A stretch of DNA of 64,000 nucleotides from Mangifera indica. Its lineage: Eukaryota > Streptophyta > Magnoliopsida > Sapindales > Anacardiaceae. Where the stretch lies: assembly GCF_011075055.1 (NCBI RefSeq), contig NC_058152.1, positions 2,232,001-2,296,000 of the forward strand. The letters run 5' to 3'. Of the stretch, positions 47,716 through 60,422 are shown piece after piece. Within the stretch, counting starts at the first letter, position 1, and each line of letters starts with the position of its first letter. A program made the position numbers and the translations under genes. Below the pieces are notes generated by a model that was given only the letters and a program-made list of their open reading frames with translations, made no database searches and was not told the origin of the DNA.

Positions 47716-50700
47716 ATGGCAGGTGAATTTATTGGAGGAGCTTTTCTTGGAGCAGTGTTTGGGGAGCTACTAAGACTTGTTGTTGAGGCTAAAAAGAAAG
47801 CAAAAAATTTCAAGCCCCAATTGGAGCAACTAGAATCTACTTTGCGAAATAATGCTAAGGTTATCGAACAAATTGAGAAGTACAATGAAATATTGGATCA
47901 TCCAAGGAGTGAAACTCAATTGTTGATTGAGAAAATGCAGGAAGGCGAGAAGCTTGTTCTCAAGTGCTCAACAGTGAAGTGGAATCCCATTAATAGGGCT
48001 CGTTATGCTGATAAACTAAAGAAACTGAATAGCTTAGTGGACAGATTCTTTCAGGTTGATATGCAAGCACAACAGGCGAGAGACAACAAAGAAATTCTGC
48101 TGGGTATGAGAGAACTACAAAAGTCTTTCATCGCATGTTATAGTATTGGAGACAATAATGGCAAGTTTAATCAAGATGGGATTATTAGACCTTGCTCAGT
48201 GCCTGATCTTCCGGACATTACCCCTGGATTAGATGTGCCATTGGAGGAGTTAAAGAGGGAATTGTTAAGGGACGGCAAGCAAGTGATTATTGTGTCAGCT
48301 CCTGGAGGAACTGGGAAGACTACATTGATTAAAAAACTTTGCAAAGAAGCGCAAGTTGAAGGTATCAATTTGTATTACTTGCTCTCCTTTATTTATTTAT
48401 TTTCTAAAGCCCTCTAAGTTTAAGTTAATTTCACTGTTGCATATTTATTTCTAATAATTGTGTTAGATAAATTTTCCATTTATATGCTGACTGTCTATTG
48501 AATTTGATGGCCTTTATGTAAAACCTGCCAGTTTTGCTATATTGCTAGAAATAAACCTCTGAAGTATTTGTGCTTATGTTAATAGAAATTCTTTTGTGTA
48601 TCTGTACATTCGAATTTTTTTGTTAGGAGATTAATGAAGCAATTTTCGTTTGTGATAGTTCTGTTGTATGTATTTAAGTCTGGATTTGGATTAGATAATA
48701 TGTACACATCGAATATCCATTATGTTCAAATTTCTTTTTGTAGAAGTGGCACTTAATTTTGTAAGAAGTTTTATCAGAAGCATTCTGACACAGTATTTGA
48801 ACAGACAAATTCAAGAACATTTTCTTTGTCACCGTTTCCAAACCACACGATGTGAAGGTCATTGTACAGAAAATAATCCAACATATGGGCAAAGATGTAC
48901 CTGAGTTTAAAACAGATGAGGATGCAATCAATGACTTGGGACGGTTGGTGAAGGAAATGGGATCACAGCCCATATTGTTAGTCCTTGATGATGTCTGGTC
49001 TGAATCAGAATCCATGCTGCACAAGTTCAAGTCCCAGTTGCCCAATTACAAGATTTTGGTGACTTCTAGATCTGTATTCCCAAAACTTGGTTTTGAATAT
49101 AATTTAAAACCATTGAATGAGGAAGCTGCTGAAACACTTTTCCGTTATACAACAGATGGAGACTCGTACTTTCGAGATAAAAAGCTTGTCTATAAGGTGC
49201 TCGTCAATCTTTAGTACCAACGTGTACATAGTTGTCTGTTTTCTTTTTATTTTCATCCTTATTATGCATATATCGGATACCAATTAATTTTATTTTAAGT
49301 TATTAAACTTTTTTGCATGTTTAATCAACCAAAGCACACTTTGATCTCGTGTGAACTTATTACAGATATTGGGAATGTGTAAGGGGTCTCCTCTTGCCCT
49401 TACTGTAGTTGGTAGATCACTCTGTGGGCGGCCTGCAGCAGTCTGGAAAAGTAGAGTGAAGGAATGGCAGGATGCAACTATTTTCCATTCTAACACTGAT
49501 TTGCTTGTTTGTCTCCGAAGCAGCTTGGATGCTTTAGATGACAAGCTCAAGGAGTGTTACATGGACCTTGGCTCATTTCCTGAGGACCATAGAATTCCTG
49601 TCACTGCCCTCATCGACATGTGGGTGGAATTGTATAAAGGGGATGAAGATGATCTTTATGCCATCCTTAGTGGTCTCTCCAATGTAAATATGTTTGATCT
49701 AGTGGTGACAAGGTATGCTGGCTATATAGTTCTTTATGATGTAACTAAATACTTACCCTAATTGTTTTATTTATAGGGGCAAACTAAGCAAAGGTATTTA
49801 GAAGCAAACAAAGTTTCGGGAAGCCACTAATAAAGTTTAGCATGTTGTGGTTTCTTTTATGGATGACTGTCTTCAATTGTTGCAAATGATAATTGATTGT
49901 GATGAATTTTCTATCCGTGTCACTGACAATTCAATCTATTAACTTATTAAGACTATTCATTCTATAGAATTTAAATCTAATCCTAACTAATAAATTTGTC
50001 TATTCAACTGGGAAAATGGCAGTGATGAGGGCTCCTACCATGATCACTTTGTTGTACAGCATGATCTTCTCAGAGAGCTAATTATCCATCAAAGCATGCT
50101 GGGACCAGTAGAAAAGATGAAAAGACTATTCATTGAGATAAGTGGAAACAACTTTCCTGAGTGGTGGTTAGAACAGAAGTCACAACCAGTAAATGCGCGT
50201 CTCTTGTCAATAACCACAGGTTTTTCATTTCTAACACCGCTGAATTCCTCTTTTAATTTTCTCTGTTCTGCCCATTCTCAATTGGACATAATTCGCAGAT
50301 GATACATTCTCATCTAGTTGGTATGATATTGAAGCGCCTGCAGTAGAAGTGGTTGTTCTAAATGTTCGAACAAAGGAGTACACCATGCCGAATTTTATGG
50401 AGAAGATGGTAAATTTGAAGGTGTTGGTAATCACAGGTTGTGGATTCCTTCCTGTTGAATTAAGTAACTTTCAACTTCTCGGTTCTTTGCCTAATCTAAA
50501 GAGAACTAGATTGGAGCGAGTTTCAATTCCTTTGTTTGACATGACAACAATGCAAATGAAACATCTGCATAAGATCTCTTTGGTTTTATGCAATGTCGGT
50601 CAGGTTTTTAGTAATTCTACCTTCCAAATTTCAAATGCATTTCCAAGTCTGAAGGAGCTGGATATTGACTATTGCAATGATCTTGAGGCACTGCCAAATG

Positions 50701-51125
50701 ACATAGGTAATATTGTCTCCCTAAAAATTCTTAGCATCACTAATTGTCATAAGCTGTCCCATCTGCCTGACGGGATTGGCAAGCTGGTAAACTTAGAGGT
50801 GCTAAGGCTTGCATCGTGTACTGATCTAGGGGCATTGCCTGACTCAATTGAGAACCTTACCAATTTAAAATTTCTTGATATATCTGAATGTCTAAGCATC
50901 ACTGAATTGCCAGTTCAGATAGGTGAGTTATACAGATTGGAGACACTCTACATGAGGGGCTGCTCTAGTTGTGATCTGCCTTCATCGATAACGAATCTTA
51001 AGAATCTTGAGATTGTGCAATGTGACGAAAAGACATCCTATAAATGGGAAGAACTTGAGGCCTGTTTCCCGACTCTGAGAATAGATGTTCCTAAAGATGT
51101 CAACTTACATTGGCTTTACAAGTAA
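47716..51125 (+). CDS. NRG1-like: RPW8-type helper NLR (NLR 5), complete, 802 aa
   Basis: Exons 47716-48361, 48805-49196, 49366-49712, 50023-50219 and 50299-51125 sum to 2409 bp in frame. Opens MAGEFIGGAFLGAVFGELLR and ends NLHWLYK. P-loop [33 protein letters not shown] and QHD are all present. Two in-frame size changes separate it from NLR 3: a 3 bp loss in exon 2 (KFKNIFF instead of KFKDNIFF) and one codon fewer near the end. It is the duplicate of NLR 3 and should have the same helper role, but it lies beside the complete SnRK2 and keeps the ancestral arrangement. The acceptor of exon 4 (GGCAG|TGATGAG) has a weak pyrimidine tract; it is chosen because it restores frame in all five paralogues. 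Confidence 0.9.
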
Positions 51126-52063
51126 TCCTTGTGAGAAATTTCATACAATCCTCGCTCTCCGATGTCATGTAATTTGTTAGAATGGAAGTGAGACCTTGAT
51201 GGGGTAAACTTCCACACAGACCTGTTCGGTATTCTTTTTTGTACTTTTTGTAACCGTTCAAGTGATAATCTGAAAATGAATTTCTAGATGAATAAGGGTA
51301 AGCTGTAATTAGGAGTGTTTATAATTTGGATCAAACTGTTCAAAAATTATGGTTTGATTTATTGTTGACATTGGAGCAAAGTTCTCTAATGACAAGATAT
51401 TAAGTTTTGATTGCAAACAAGTTTAGTTCAAACTGTGCATGACCCGTTTACGTTTATACAACTGAACAAAATTCAAACTAAACTCAAGTTGCAAACTTGC
51501 ACATCAAATCAAGATTGAACTATGCAAACCAACAGCTCATTGAACTCAAGTTGAGCTTGAACTGTCTCTCCATTAAGCAAAGCGAGCCTACCTATTCGAG
51601 TTCATCTTAGTTTGAATCCAATGGTACATATCACAGTTACTGATACATATCAGCACATGTATACATATATACATACATACATACATGCATGTGTGTGCGC
51701 GCGCACAAAACAGTACCACAAATTACAAAAACGCTACAAAAGAATAAATTGAGTATTCAACAAAGGTAAATCTATCCCTTGATTGAAATACTTGTACCAG
51801 TTACCACACCATGAGGCATCAAAGGTCAAATTTCTCCACTTATAAAGGTATTTAAAGCTTAAAGCTTCTTGTTTTGTCTAACAATGCAGACTGTAGACTC
51901 CAAGGATCTTAAGGGGTAACTGAGACCAATAGTTACCTGTGGCATTGCTTCGGTAATCTACTACCTAACAAACTTTCCCTTAACTAGATATTCACATTTC
52001 CATTAGACCCAAAATTACTAAATTGTGGCAGCAGCTGCCAAAAAGAATTTCACACAACTGCTA
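51126..52063. other. Convergent spacer between NLR 5 and SnRK2
   Basis: 3' UTRs of both genes. Imperfect CATA/CATG/TGTGCGCGCG microsatellite near 51655-51705. No gene is seen. Confidence 0.6.
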
Positions 52064-55000
52064 TTACAGTGCATATACTATCTCTCCGCTACTGTCGATA
52101 TCGAGGTCCGATTCAGAATCTAAATCCTCCATGTCATCATCCATGTCAAAGTTGTCTGTCATATATTGGTTCAGCCCATTCCCAACGGCTGGTATGGAGG
52201 CCTCAGCAATGATCTGCATGATCACATCGATGCTCTGCATTGGTTGATCGGGTTCTTCGTAATGGCTACCCATCGTCTTTTCGTCCACCAGGTCTGCAGG
52301 CAGATTCTTCAAAAACCATGGATGGTTCCTAATTTCAGGAATCGTGATCCTCTGTACCATATGTACACAAATTAGCATGAGGTTTTAAGCAAGTCCACAC
52401 ACTAAAATGAAAGAAAGCAAATTCTAACATAGAGTTCTTTACTAATAACATTATTTTATAAGCATTTGAAATCCCCATTATTATGTTTAATCACAAAACT
52501 GCAGTTGTTTAAAAAGCATGTTTCTTCACCACCATATCTCTAAAGTTGTTACATAAATCAGGGATAATTCAAATATCTGCATAATAAACTTGGATTCTCA
52601 AGAAACAAAAATTACTCACAGTGGCAGGATCAGCAACAAAAATTCTAGAAATCAGATCACGGCACTCCTGAGATATTTGAACAACATCTGGAATGGCATA
52701 CTGGACACTGAGAATCCTCTGCATGGAGGAAATTGTAAAACATGTCTTTAGTTTAAAAAGGAAAACTGAATAAAATATGATGTAACAATAAAGATCCATT
52801 AATACTTGTATTGTTTTCCTGAAATCCTTTGGCTCCTCAGGATCCTCAAAAGGATACGCTCCCACCAACATCACATATAATGTTACACCACATGACCATA
52901 CATCTGCAATCTGCGTTGTAGCAAGAACAAAACAGCACGCTTATACATAATCAACTTATAAGATCTATAGAGATAATTGAATATGCAAACCAATAAACCA
53001 ACACTAGAATATACAAAATTTCTTAAACTGAGAAGCAGGCAAATAATCTAAGTTTGAGCACTGTTTGCTAATAAAAAAAAACTCTTCTATTTTTCAGAAA
53101 TTTTATTTGCCAAAATAAGAAGAAAGTTGTACAATGTAGATTCTGAATATCAACTAATGAAAGATAGAAACATAAGGGAGCCTTGAAGGCATCATACTTA
53201 AATGGGAGGATAAAAAAATTCGAGAGAGTAGAGAACTATGGGTGGGCACAAAGTTCTTCAGCAGCACAAACCAAAGGAAATTTGTAATGGCATTTTCGAA
53301 AACCTTCCAAAACCAGGGGGCAGGTCCAGCATGTGCTTCCCTACCAACCCAGAACCCCAGCTTTTCGGGGAAAAAATTATTTACATATAGTGTACCATAA
53401 ATAAAGGTATATCATATTCCTAACCACATTTTCATAATTTATATAACATATCAGAAGAGTCTTATTACAAGTTCTCTCAGAAAACACTCTCCTGCAATCA
53501 AAATTCCACTCCACTTTCCTCATGCAAATCCCAGTAGAAAATCCAATGCTTGCAATTTAGCAATAAATAGAATGTCCGTGACAATAAAATAAAAGGACAA
53601 AACATTATACTTTTCCTTTCTCTATTTTACTACTTTGAATACTTCCGAAATAATAATTTTTGTTATAAACCTGTATTAAAAATCTGTCTTGGACATGTTG
53701 ATAACATAGATATAGATCTTGGCCCGTCAAGTAAGCAAAGCCTGATCTGGTAGGATCTCAACTAGACATTGAAGAGCCTAAGGCTCAACTAGATGCACCA
53801 CTGTATTCCCAAAGGTTTAGTTGAGGTCACTTAACACCCAGGATTTGGGGAAAAAAGACTCCAGTTGAGAAAATTTTCAATGATTACAAACATCCCTAAC
53901 CAAGCTTAATAAGCTGATCTAACCAAGCTAAGACCCTGAGTCCCTGACTTCCTGAAAATTTCTAAAATTCACATATACTGAGAAATAGCTGAAAATTTAT
54001 GGGGAAAGTTATGCACGAGAAAGTGTAAGTCCAGCTGAATACCAAACTTGGACCGAAATGAATAATTATTTGCTGAATATTCAAGAGAGGCAATTAAATT
54101 GAATCCCGGCCCATTAAGACAGTATATAAAGTTTAAGTTCAAAAAAGTGGCAGGATGAGAGGGTTGGGCAAGCAAGAGCGAACCAAAAACAACACAACAA
54201 AGACAAAAGGAGAAAAAGAATTCAGTTGCGAGCCTCTAACAATATTCTTATGTAGAATGCAAGGCATGGTGAAATCTTTATAAATTGGAGTGACTTTAAC
54301 AGCCATAATTGCTAAAGAGAATGGAAAGCTTGTGAATAGCTACCCATGAAGGGGATTATAAGAAAAATGGCATTGTCAATAACCAATCTAAAAAACACAA
54401 GATCAATTGGAAAAATGTAAACTATGCCTCATTACAATGTCACAAAGAAAAACAAATGGATGGATACGATATTATCACATTAATTTGCAAAGGGCATTAC
54501 TGGCTATAAACTAGTTTAAATTAAGCTGTAAAAGTATACCTTGCCATCATACTCTTGCTTCAGCAACACTTCTGGAGCAATATATGCAGGAGTTCCCACG
54601 GTTGATTTAGGTTGTGAATGAAGCACTGAGGACTGAGAAAGAAAACATCCATAAAACACATAAAATAACTGACAATTATTACAGGTTAATTTTAGTATGT
54701 AAGACTACAAACCACGAAAGGAAACCAGCAAAACCAAATTAAAATAAAATTAGAAAGAAATCTGGGCTGAAAAACATGCAAATTCAAAAACTCTTTATCT
54801 CATCTGTCAGTAGTCTGAGAAAACATCGACTTATGGCAAGTTAACTAAGGGTGAAGAAAACTGCATGAAAAGTTAAACAAGGACTTTTATCATATATATC
54901 CAAGAATACCTAGTAAAAAAATATCTTTTTTTTTTTTTTCCAACATTAAATATGAATAGAACTGGCCTCAGAGAGATAAAGACAAACAACACCTTAGAGT

Positions 55001-56770
55001 ACCCAAAATCACATATCTTTAACCGTGGAGCCGGGCTTCCGTCTAACAAAGCATTCTCCAACTTCAAGTCCCGGTGGCATACTTGCTTTATCCAGAAACA
55101 CCAAAAGAAAACATATGAATGCTCAAACTTGGAGACCCAAGATACAAAATGATATATTTTTCTAATGTTAAAACAAGTTTATCATAAAAAGAAAATAAGA
55201 ATAAAATGTTCACACACAATAAAAATTATGGCTTACCATTGCATGGCAATAGCTGACTCCAGATATCAGCTGCTGAAAGAAGAAGCGAGCCTGCAACAAA
55301 GCAAAACCAGAATAAAGAAGCCATGCAAAAGGTATATGCTAGGAGAATTAGAGTGTAAATTTTGGTATGTGAACCTCATCCTCACTGAAACGACCAGCAT
55401 TGCATATTCGCTCGAAAAGCTCTCCACCAGATGCATATTCCATTACAATGGCTAGATGAGTAGGTGTTAAAATAACCTGTAGAAGGATTTACAGAAATAT
55501 AGTTACAGATTTATTAATTACAGATTTATTAATCAAGCACTTTGAAGGAAACATAATATTGCAAATAGAATGATAACGAAACGAACTTACCTCTTTAAAC
55601 CTCACAATATTAGGGTGCCTCAGTGACCTGTGATTAATTATCTCTCTTTGAACATTTTCATCTATCTGCAAGACACAGCACCACAATGAGTAAGCTAGAG
55701 GAGTTGAAAACCTTCATCACTCCTAGAGTCAAAGAGTTGCACTTTATTTAAAAATATATATATATTTGTAGATTTTTGATTTAATTTCAGGACAATAGAA
55801 CATCAAATCCCCATTTTCTTTGTAAATTCTTAGCATGTCTACTTGTGGTTGCCAAGAGAAAGAGACTGAAAATGACCAAGAAAGCTAGGTTCACTTTCTC
55901 ATTTATCACGGGAAAAAAATAATACTGTAATTCTTGTTTCGTCACATGGTTTTCTTATTTGATCTTAAAGGAAAAACGTGACTACCAAAAGAGCCTATCC
56001 ATGCTTGCCCAAAACGTATACAATCCCTTTTATAAACCTTGTCATGCAAAAACAGAAGTATATGATAAAAACAAATCCAGCCGACAATGAGATGGGTATA
56101 AAGCTACCCTTATATCTTCTAAAAATATGCGACAGTTTGGATCCAGATATTGAAACTCCGGAAATCTAATATATCAAAAAATTTCAACTCCAACAACCAA
56201 ACACAAACTCATTTCATTCACATTTAAAGTCATACCCATTATCTTTCTCTTTCGTTTTTTTTTCTCCCCTCTATGATTAGATTATTTTTTCAGCAATTCT
56301 AAAGGTAGATTATACTTATTAATCATTTATTAATTTTCCCCCAAAAAAAGGAGAAAATCAAAAGGTATTTACCATCTAGAAAGCCGCCACACAACCGACA
56401 AACTCACAAAACATATCCACAAATAACAAAAAGTAAAAGAGCTATAGTTAAAAAGACAATCGAAACGGCAAACATTTCCATAATTTGGTAAAATTATTAA
56501 ATGCAACAGGTACCAAATTTAGCAAAACAGAAACCATCGATCACTAATAATTTCAAATAGAATTCCAAAACGTACCTTATCTCCTCTCTCGATGTACTTA
56601 ACAGCTACAAGCTCTTTGGTGAGCTTGTCTCTCATTAGCCGAGCCACGCCGAAGTTTCCAGAGCCGATATTTTTCACCAAATCGTACCGGTCACTGTCAT
56701 GCATGATCGGCATGTCCATCGCCGGCCCCACCGTCACCGCTGGCCGATCCATTATTTCTAACTTTTCCAT
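52064..56770 (-). CDS. SnRK2: SnRK2 protein kinase, subclass III (OST1/SnRK2.2/2.3 type), complete
   Basis: Nine exons on the minus strand: 56576-56770, 55591-55665, 55375-55476, 55237-55290, 54993-55085, 54540-54632, 52806-52910, 52620-52718 and 52064-52351; 367 codons plus stop. Most SnRK2s start at the second ATG (56752, [10 protein letters not shown]), giving 361 aa. Motifs: GSGNFG (36-41), Lys58, HRD (146-148), DFG (168-170), activation loop HSQPKST with the serines phosphorylated in OST1 (here 179 and 183), IAPE, then the SnRK2 box and an acidic C-terminus ending [12 protein letters not shown] (ABA box). Known role of the subclass: ABA-activated kinase held off by PP2Cs, acting on ABF factors and, for OST1, guard-cell channels. 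Intron 6 (52911-54539) is long and hosts both duplication breakpoints. Nothing is damaged. Confidence 0.95.
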
Positions 56771-57340
56771 TCTTCACTTTACACAAACTTACCTCCACAT
56801 TGGATTAGATGAGACCGCTTCAAAACAGCGCCCTTTTTTTGGCGCAAAAGAACGAATAAAGTGCTAAACAAGGAGTCGTTTACTCGAAGATTGTTACAGA
56901 AAGATATTTAAGTAATCAGCTACAGCTGAATTTTTGTTTCTGGTAAACGAAAACCGATGGAGACGACTTTCAGATGAGAGAAGAGATAACGAGAAGGAAA
57001 TTGTTTATATATAAAAGGTAAACGGGACAAAAACTAAGACATTTTGCTCCAAAGCGACGCCGTTTCATAGTTGGCCGCCTTGTCGGTATCATAATGTTCG
57101 TTTTGATTATGATTTCCTGGGCTTACTTGTCTCTGCATTTTAGTCGATCGCTTGATCTTCTTTCTTTCTCAAATGCCGAAAAAGTCCTTTGTCTGCTCTG
57201 GATTATTTTAGCGGCATCAGTCACGTGCTTTCTGTCAAGATCATTACTTCAGTCTACCATTTCTTATATTTGGTTTGATTACGCTTAATCAAATCATTAT
57301 ACGGTCTTCATTTAATCACATTATTTCATCTGAAACAAAC
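56771..57340 (-). promoter_or_regulatory. SnRK2 5' UTR and promoter region
   Basis: Divergent non-coding sequence upstream of the SnRK2 start. It contains a palindromic CACGTG (57222-57227), the G-box/ABRE core bound by bZIP factors. This could mean feedback by ABA signalling, which is inference. A 64-codon frame (57094-57288) on the other strand has no recognisable domain and is not called. Confidence 0.4.
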
Positions 57341-58252
57341 GGCCAAATTCATGTTCCCACCCAAAGTTTGATGAACTGTCCTGCTACCCATTAAGTTTGA
57401 AAAAGTCAACATCTCACCTATCTATTAAATTTTTTAACAAATTTTGTGAACTTGCTTATAAAATGATTGAAAAGACCCAAAAAAATCTTCAATTTAAATA
57501 ACACTTTTCTCCCAAAAATTTATTAAATAATTTATATTAATTCAATTAAAAATAATACAAATTTATAATACAAATATAGATAACAGTGTTAATGACATAT
57601 AATCATATATTTAAAAATAAATTATAATTTTTAAAAATATTAAAGGTGTTAGTGAAATTTTAGGAGGATTTTTAAAATTTGAAAAATATTTTAGAATGTT
57701 TTTAAAATTTTTAGTTCCTTAGTAGTTTCAAAATTGACAATTATGTCTCAAGATATATAATAAATAAGAAATATAAATGTTATATTATAAACTATTGAAG
57801 GTATATTATATTTTGAAAATATACAAGATAAATATAATAATTTCCTAAATAAGATAAAGAAAATATATATCGGCCCCTAGTAACTTTAAAAGAAATTAAC
57901 ATTGACACTCCGCAATATACCTCTATTATATTATTTGAAAAAAAAAGACATAAATAGTCTTAAACTGTTAAAATTAAAAATAAAATTATGTATATATATT
58001 TTTAGTATAAAAATATAAATATACAAATGATATTCATCATGTGAGTAATTGATTTTGAATTAAAGATAAAATAGTATTCAATCACATGATGACATGTTAT
58101 TTATATATTTAAATTATAATTAAAAAATATATACATATAGTATTGTTCTAGAATTAAGAGTTGATTTTGACATATAGGTGAGAAAATAGCTTTTTCAAAT
58201 TGTGGAGGTGCATAGTAATTTGATCAAACCTTGGGCGAGAAACTGCTCGGCC
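57341..58252. mobile_element. MULE-like TIR element, 912 bp
   Basis: The left end GGCCAAATTCATGTTCCC, then ACCCAAAGTTTGAT, is mirrored by the right end (inverted GGCCGAGCAGTTTCTCGCCC, then AAGGTTTGAT). Inverted similarity continues for about 90 bp. The flanking 9-mers GAAACAAAC (57332-57340) and GAAATAAGC (58253-58261) agree at 7 of 9. Same terminal motif as the element at 29415. Interior AT-rich, non-coding. Confidence 0.78.
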
Positions 58253-59022
58253 GAAATAAGCAAACAAGGTGTTTGTGTTTAGAATCTTAGGATACAACAG
58301 GTGTAGCGTAACAATCCCCAGGACACTTTGCCGAAAGATTGGAAAGTAATTGGATGATAAATTAGATACGGAGAATAATGTTGGTGTATGTAAGACGTAA
58401 GAGCTTCACTAATCAATACCGTTGATATTAATTTTGATTTTATGATTAGCCGACAGATAAGATTCGACCTATAAATACAAGGGAGGGAGTAGAAATGGGA
58501 AGAGAGAATATTTTCTACGATAGGTGCGTTCTTAGTGCCTTAGAAAAGTGTAACGAAAGCAACCCACCCATTGAGGAGATACTTTTAGTCTATCCTAGAT
58601 TTAAACTCAACCAAGTTTTAAGTTTGATTCATTTTAAATAAAATTAAATTCAAATTTGTTTTAAAAATATTTAAGTTTAATTTATTTAAAATAATTTAAA
58701 TTCAAATTTAAATTTAAATTGAATTTTGAGTTTAATTTAATATTAAAATAATAATATTTTAATATATATTGATAAAAACGATATCATTTTAATTGATTAT
58801 ATTAAATATTTTAGTCTAATGAGTTTGACAAATTTAAACACCTTTAAAATTTAAGTTAAAAAATATTAAACTTTTAACTTTGAGATCTACCTTCTAAGTC
58901 TAATTTTAATGGAGATAGCTATTATGAATCTTTAATGGGCCTATAAAAATTCATTAATTGCATGTATATTAAAGAAAAATAATTATGCAATTTGAGATAG
59001 AATTAAATCCATATTTATTTTT
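58253..59022. other. Intergenic
   Basis: AT-rich, with low-complexity TTTAAATTC runs around 58620-58740. No gene recognised. Confidence 0.45.
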
Positions 59023-60422
59023 GGGGAAATTATATTAAATACCTATTTTACCTTTTTATTAAGCAAAAATATCTATTTTTATATTATGCCCATGGTTCCT
59101 ATTTCTAAGCAAAAATACCCTAATTTTTTGTAAATACCAAAATTACCCTTCATCACATCTATATAAACTCTCTCACTCTCATTTTTATTTAATATCTATT
59201 ATTACGGGATCGTTTGGAAGGAAGAAATTCGTATTTCTGAATTCGAATAAAAAAAATTAATTTGTGAAAACTACATTGAAAATAACATATTAAAAATAAA
59301 TAGATATATTGAAATACCCTAGAATGTCAATAATCAAAAAATCACTCAAAAATCTAAAAAAACATATCTGAATTTCGAAAACTACATGTTTAAATAGCTT
59401 ATAAACGAGAAAACTGAAAAATCGATCTAAAATTTCATAATTACATCGTAAAACATGTCTAAAAAAGCATATCATAATTACAAATGTCAAATTTGAAAAC
59501 GACATATCAAAAAAGTCTAGCTCGGTCACAAACAAGCTCAAAATCATAAAAATCGAAAATCATAAATTTGATAAAAGAAAAAAACTGCATAATACACATT
59601 GAAACAATTTTATTTTGGCCTCCAAATTTGGCACAACCAGCAAAGTGGGTTGATGTTATAGAGCTCGAAATGAGCTTCGGTTGATATATTACAGGCTCCG
59701 TAACTCCTCTTGGATAAAAAATTATGATCGTTCAAAGTCTGCCTCATATAACCTCTATAGTTTTAAAAAAGTTAATTTCCACTCAACCTACGGTTTTCAC
59801 GGACTGCCCCATGGTTCAGTGTAAAATTTCCCATGAACCCCCGTGGATCTCCCCCTCTTCCTCCTCCCCCAAAAATTTTGAAAACGTTAAATTTCTTTCC
59901 CACCCTACAAACGCCTGTGGGAGGTTACCACAGCACCGACAAATCTAAACTATTTTTCGGCCAAAAATTGTCATTTCAATCTCTAATTTTAATACAAGTC
60001 AAATCTACACATCCAATAACACAAAACCTTTCAAGAAATTCAAGCAAAACAACCAAGAATCAAAACATTTATGCATTGTTCAAAATTGAAACCCTAAACA
60101 TTCAAACCTCAAAATCTCAATAATCATAATAATAAATTGATTTAAACAAGAAGTGAGATGATGTACTATCTTTATTTATCATTTTCAGTTGTCAGAAAAT
60201 ACGAAAAGTAGATAGAAAACAAGAAAATCTGTTGCCCTCATAAGAGACTCATGGGAGATTCGAATTTTCTCTGATTTTGAACAGTAAATCCGTGGGAAAT
60301 GTGGGGTTTATATATAAGGGTAGTTTGGTCATTTTTCAAATTAAGGGTATTTTTGTTAAACCTTAGAGTTTTAAACAATTTTCTTAACACCCTCTAATTT
60401 TAGACATCTATTATAATTTCCC
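59023..60422. mobile_element. Unclassified TIR element, 1400 bp
   Basis: Short terminal inverted repeats (left GGGGAAATTATATTAAAT, right inverted GGGAAATTATAATAGAT). An exact 8 bp direct repeat TTATTTTT flanks it (59015-59022 and 60423-60430). 8 bp would suit hAT, but the termini are not the usual hAT ones and the flank is low in complexity. The interior has no long frame; about 59600-59950 is less AT-rich (CCCCCTCTTCCTCCTCCCCC). Confidence 0.5.

Larger units (their letters stand above)
37359..53694. repeat. Tandem duplication, copy 2 (about 16.3 kb)
   Basis: Collinear with 19241-37344. It starts inside exon 2 of an NLR and ends in SnRK2 intron 6, after which unique SnRK2 sequence continues. 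Gene order (chimera, NLR, SnRK2) and orientations are the same in both copies. Confidence 0.85.

Noticed and set aside
55978..56169. 63-codon plus-strand frame opposite SnRK2 intron 1
   Set aside because: Within an intron, no domain, low-complexity composition.
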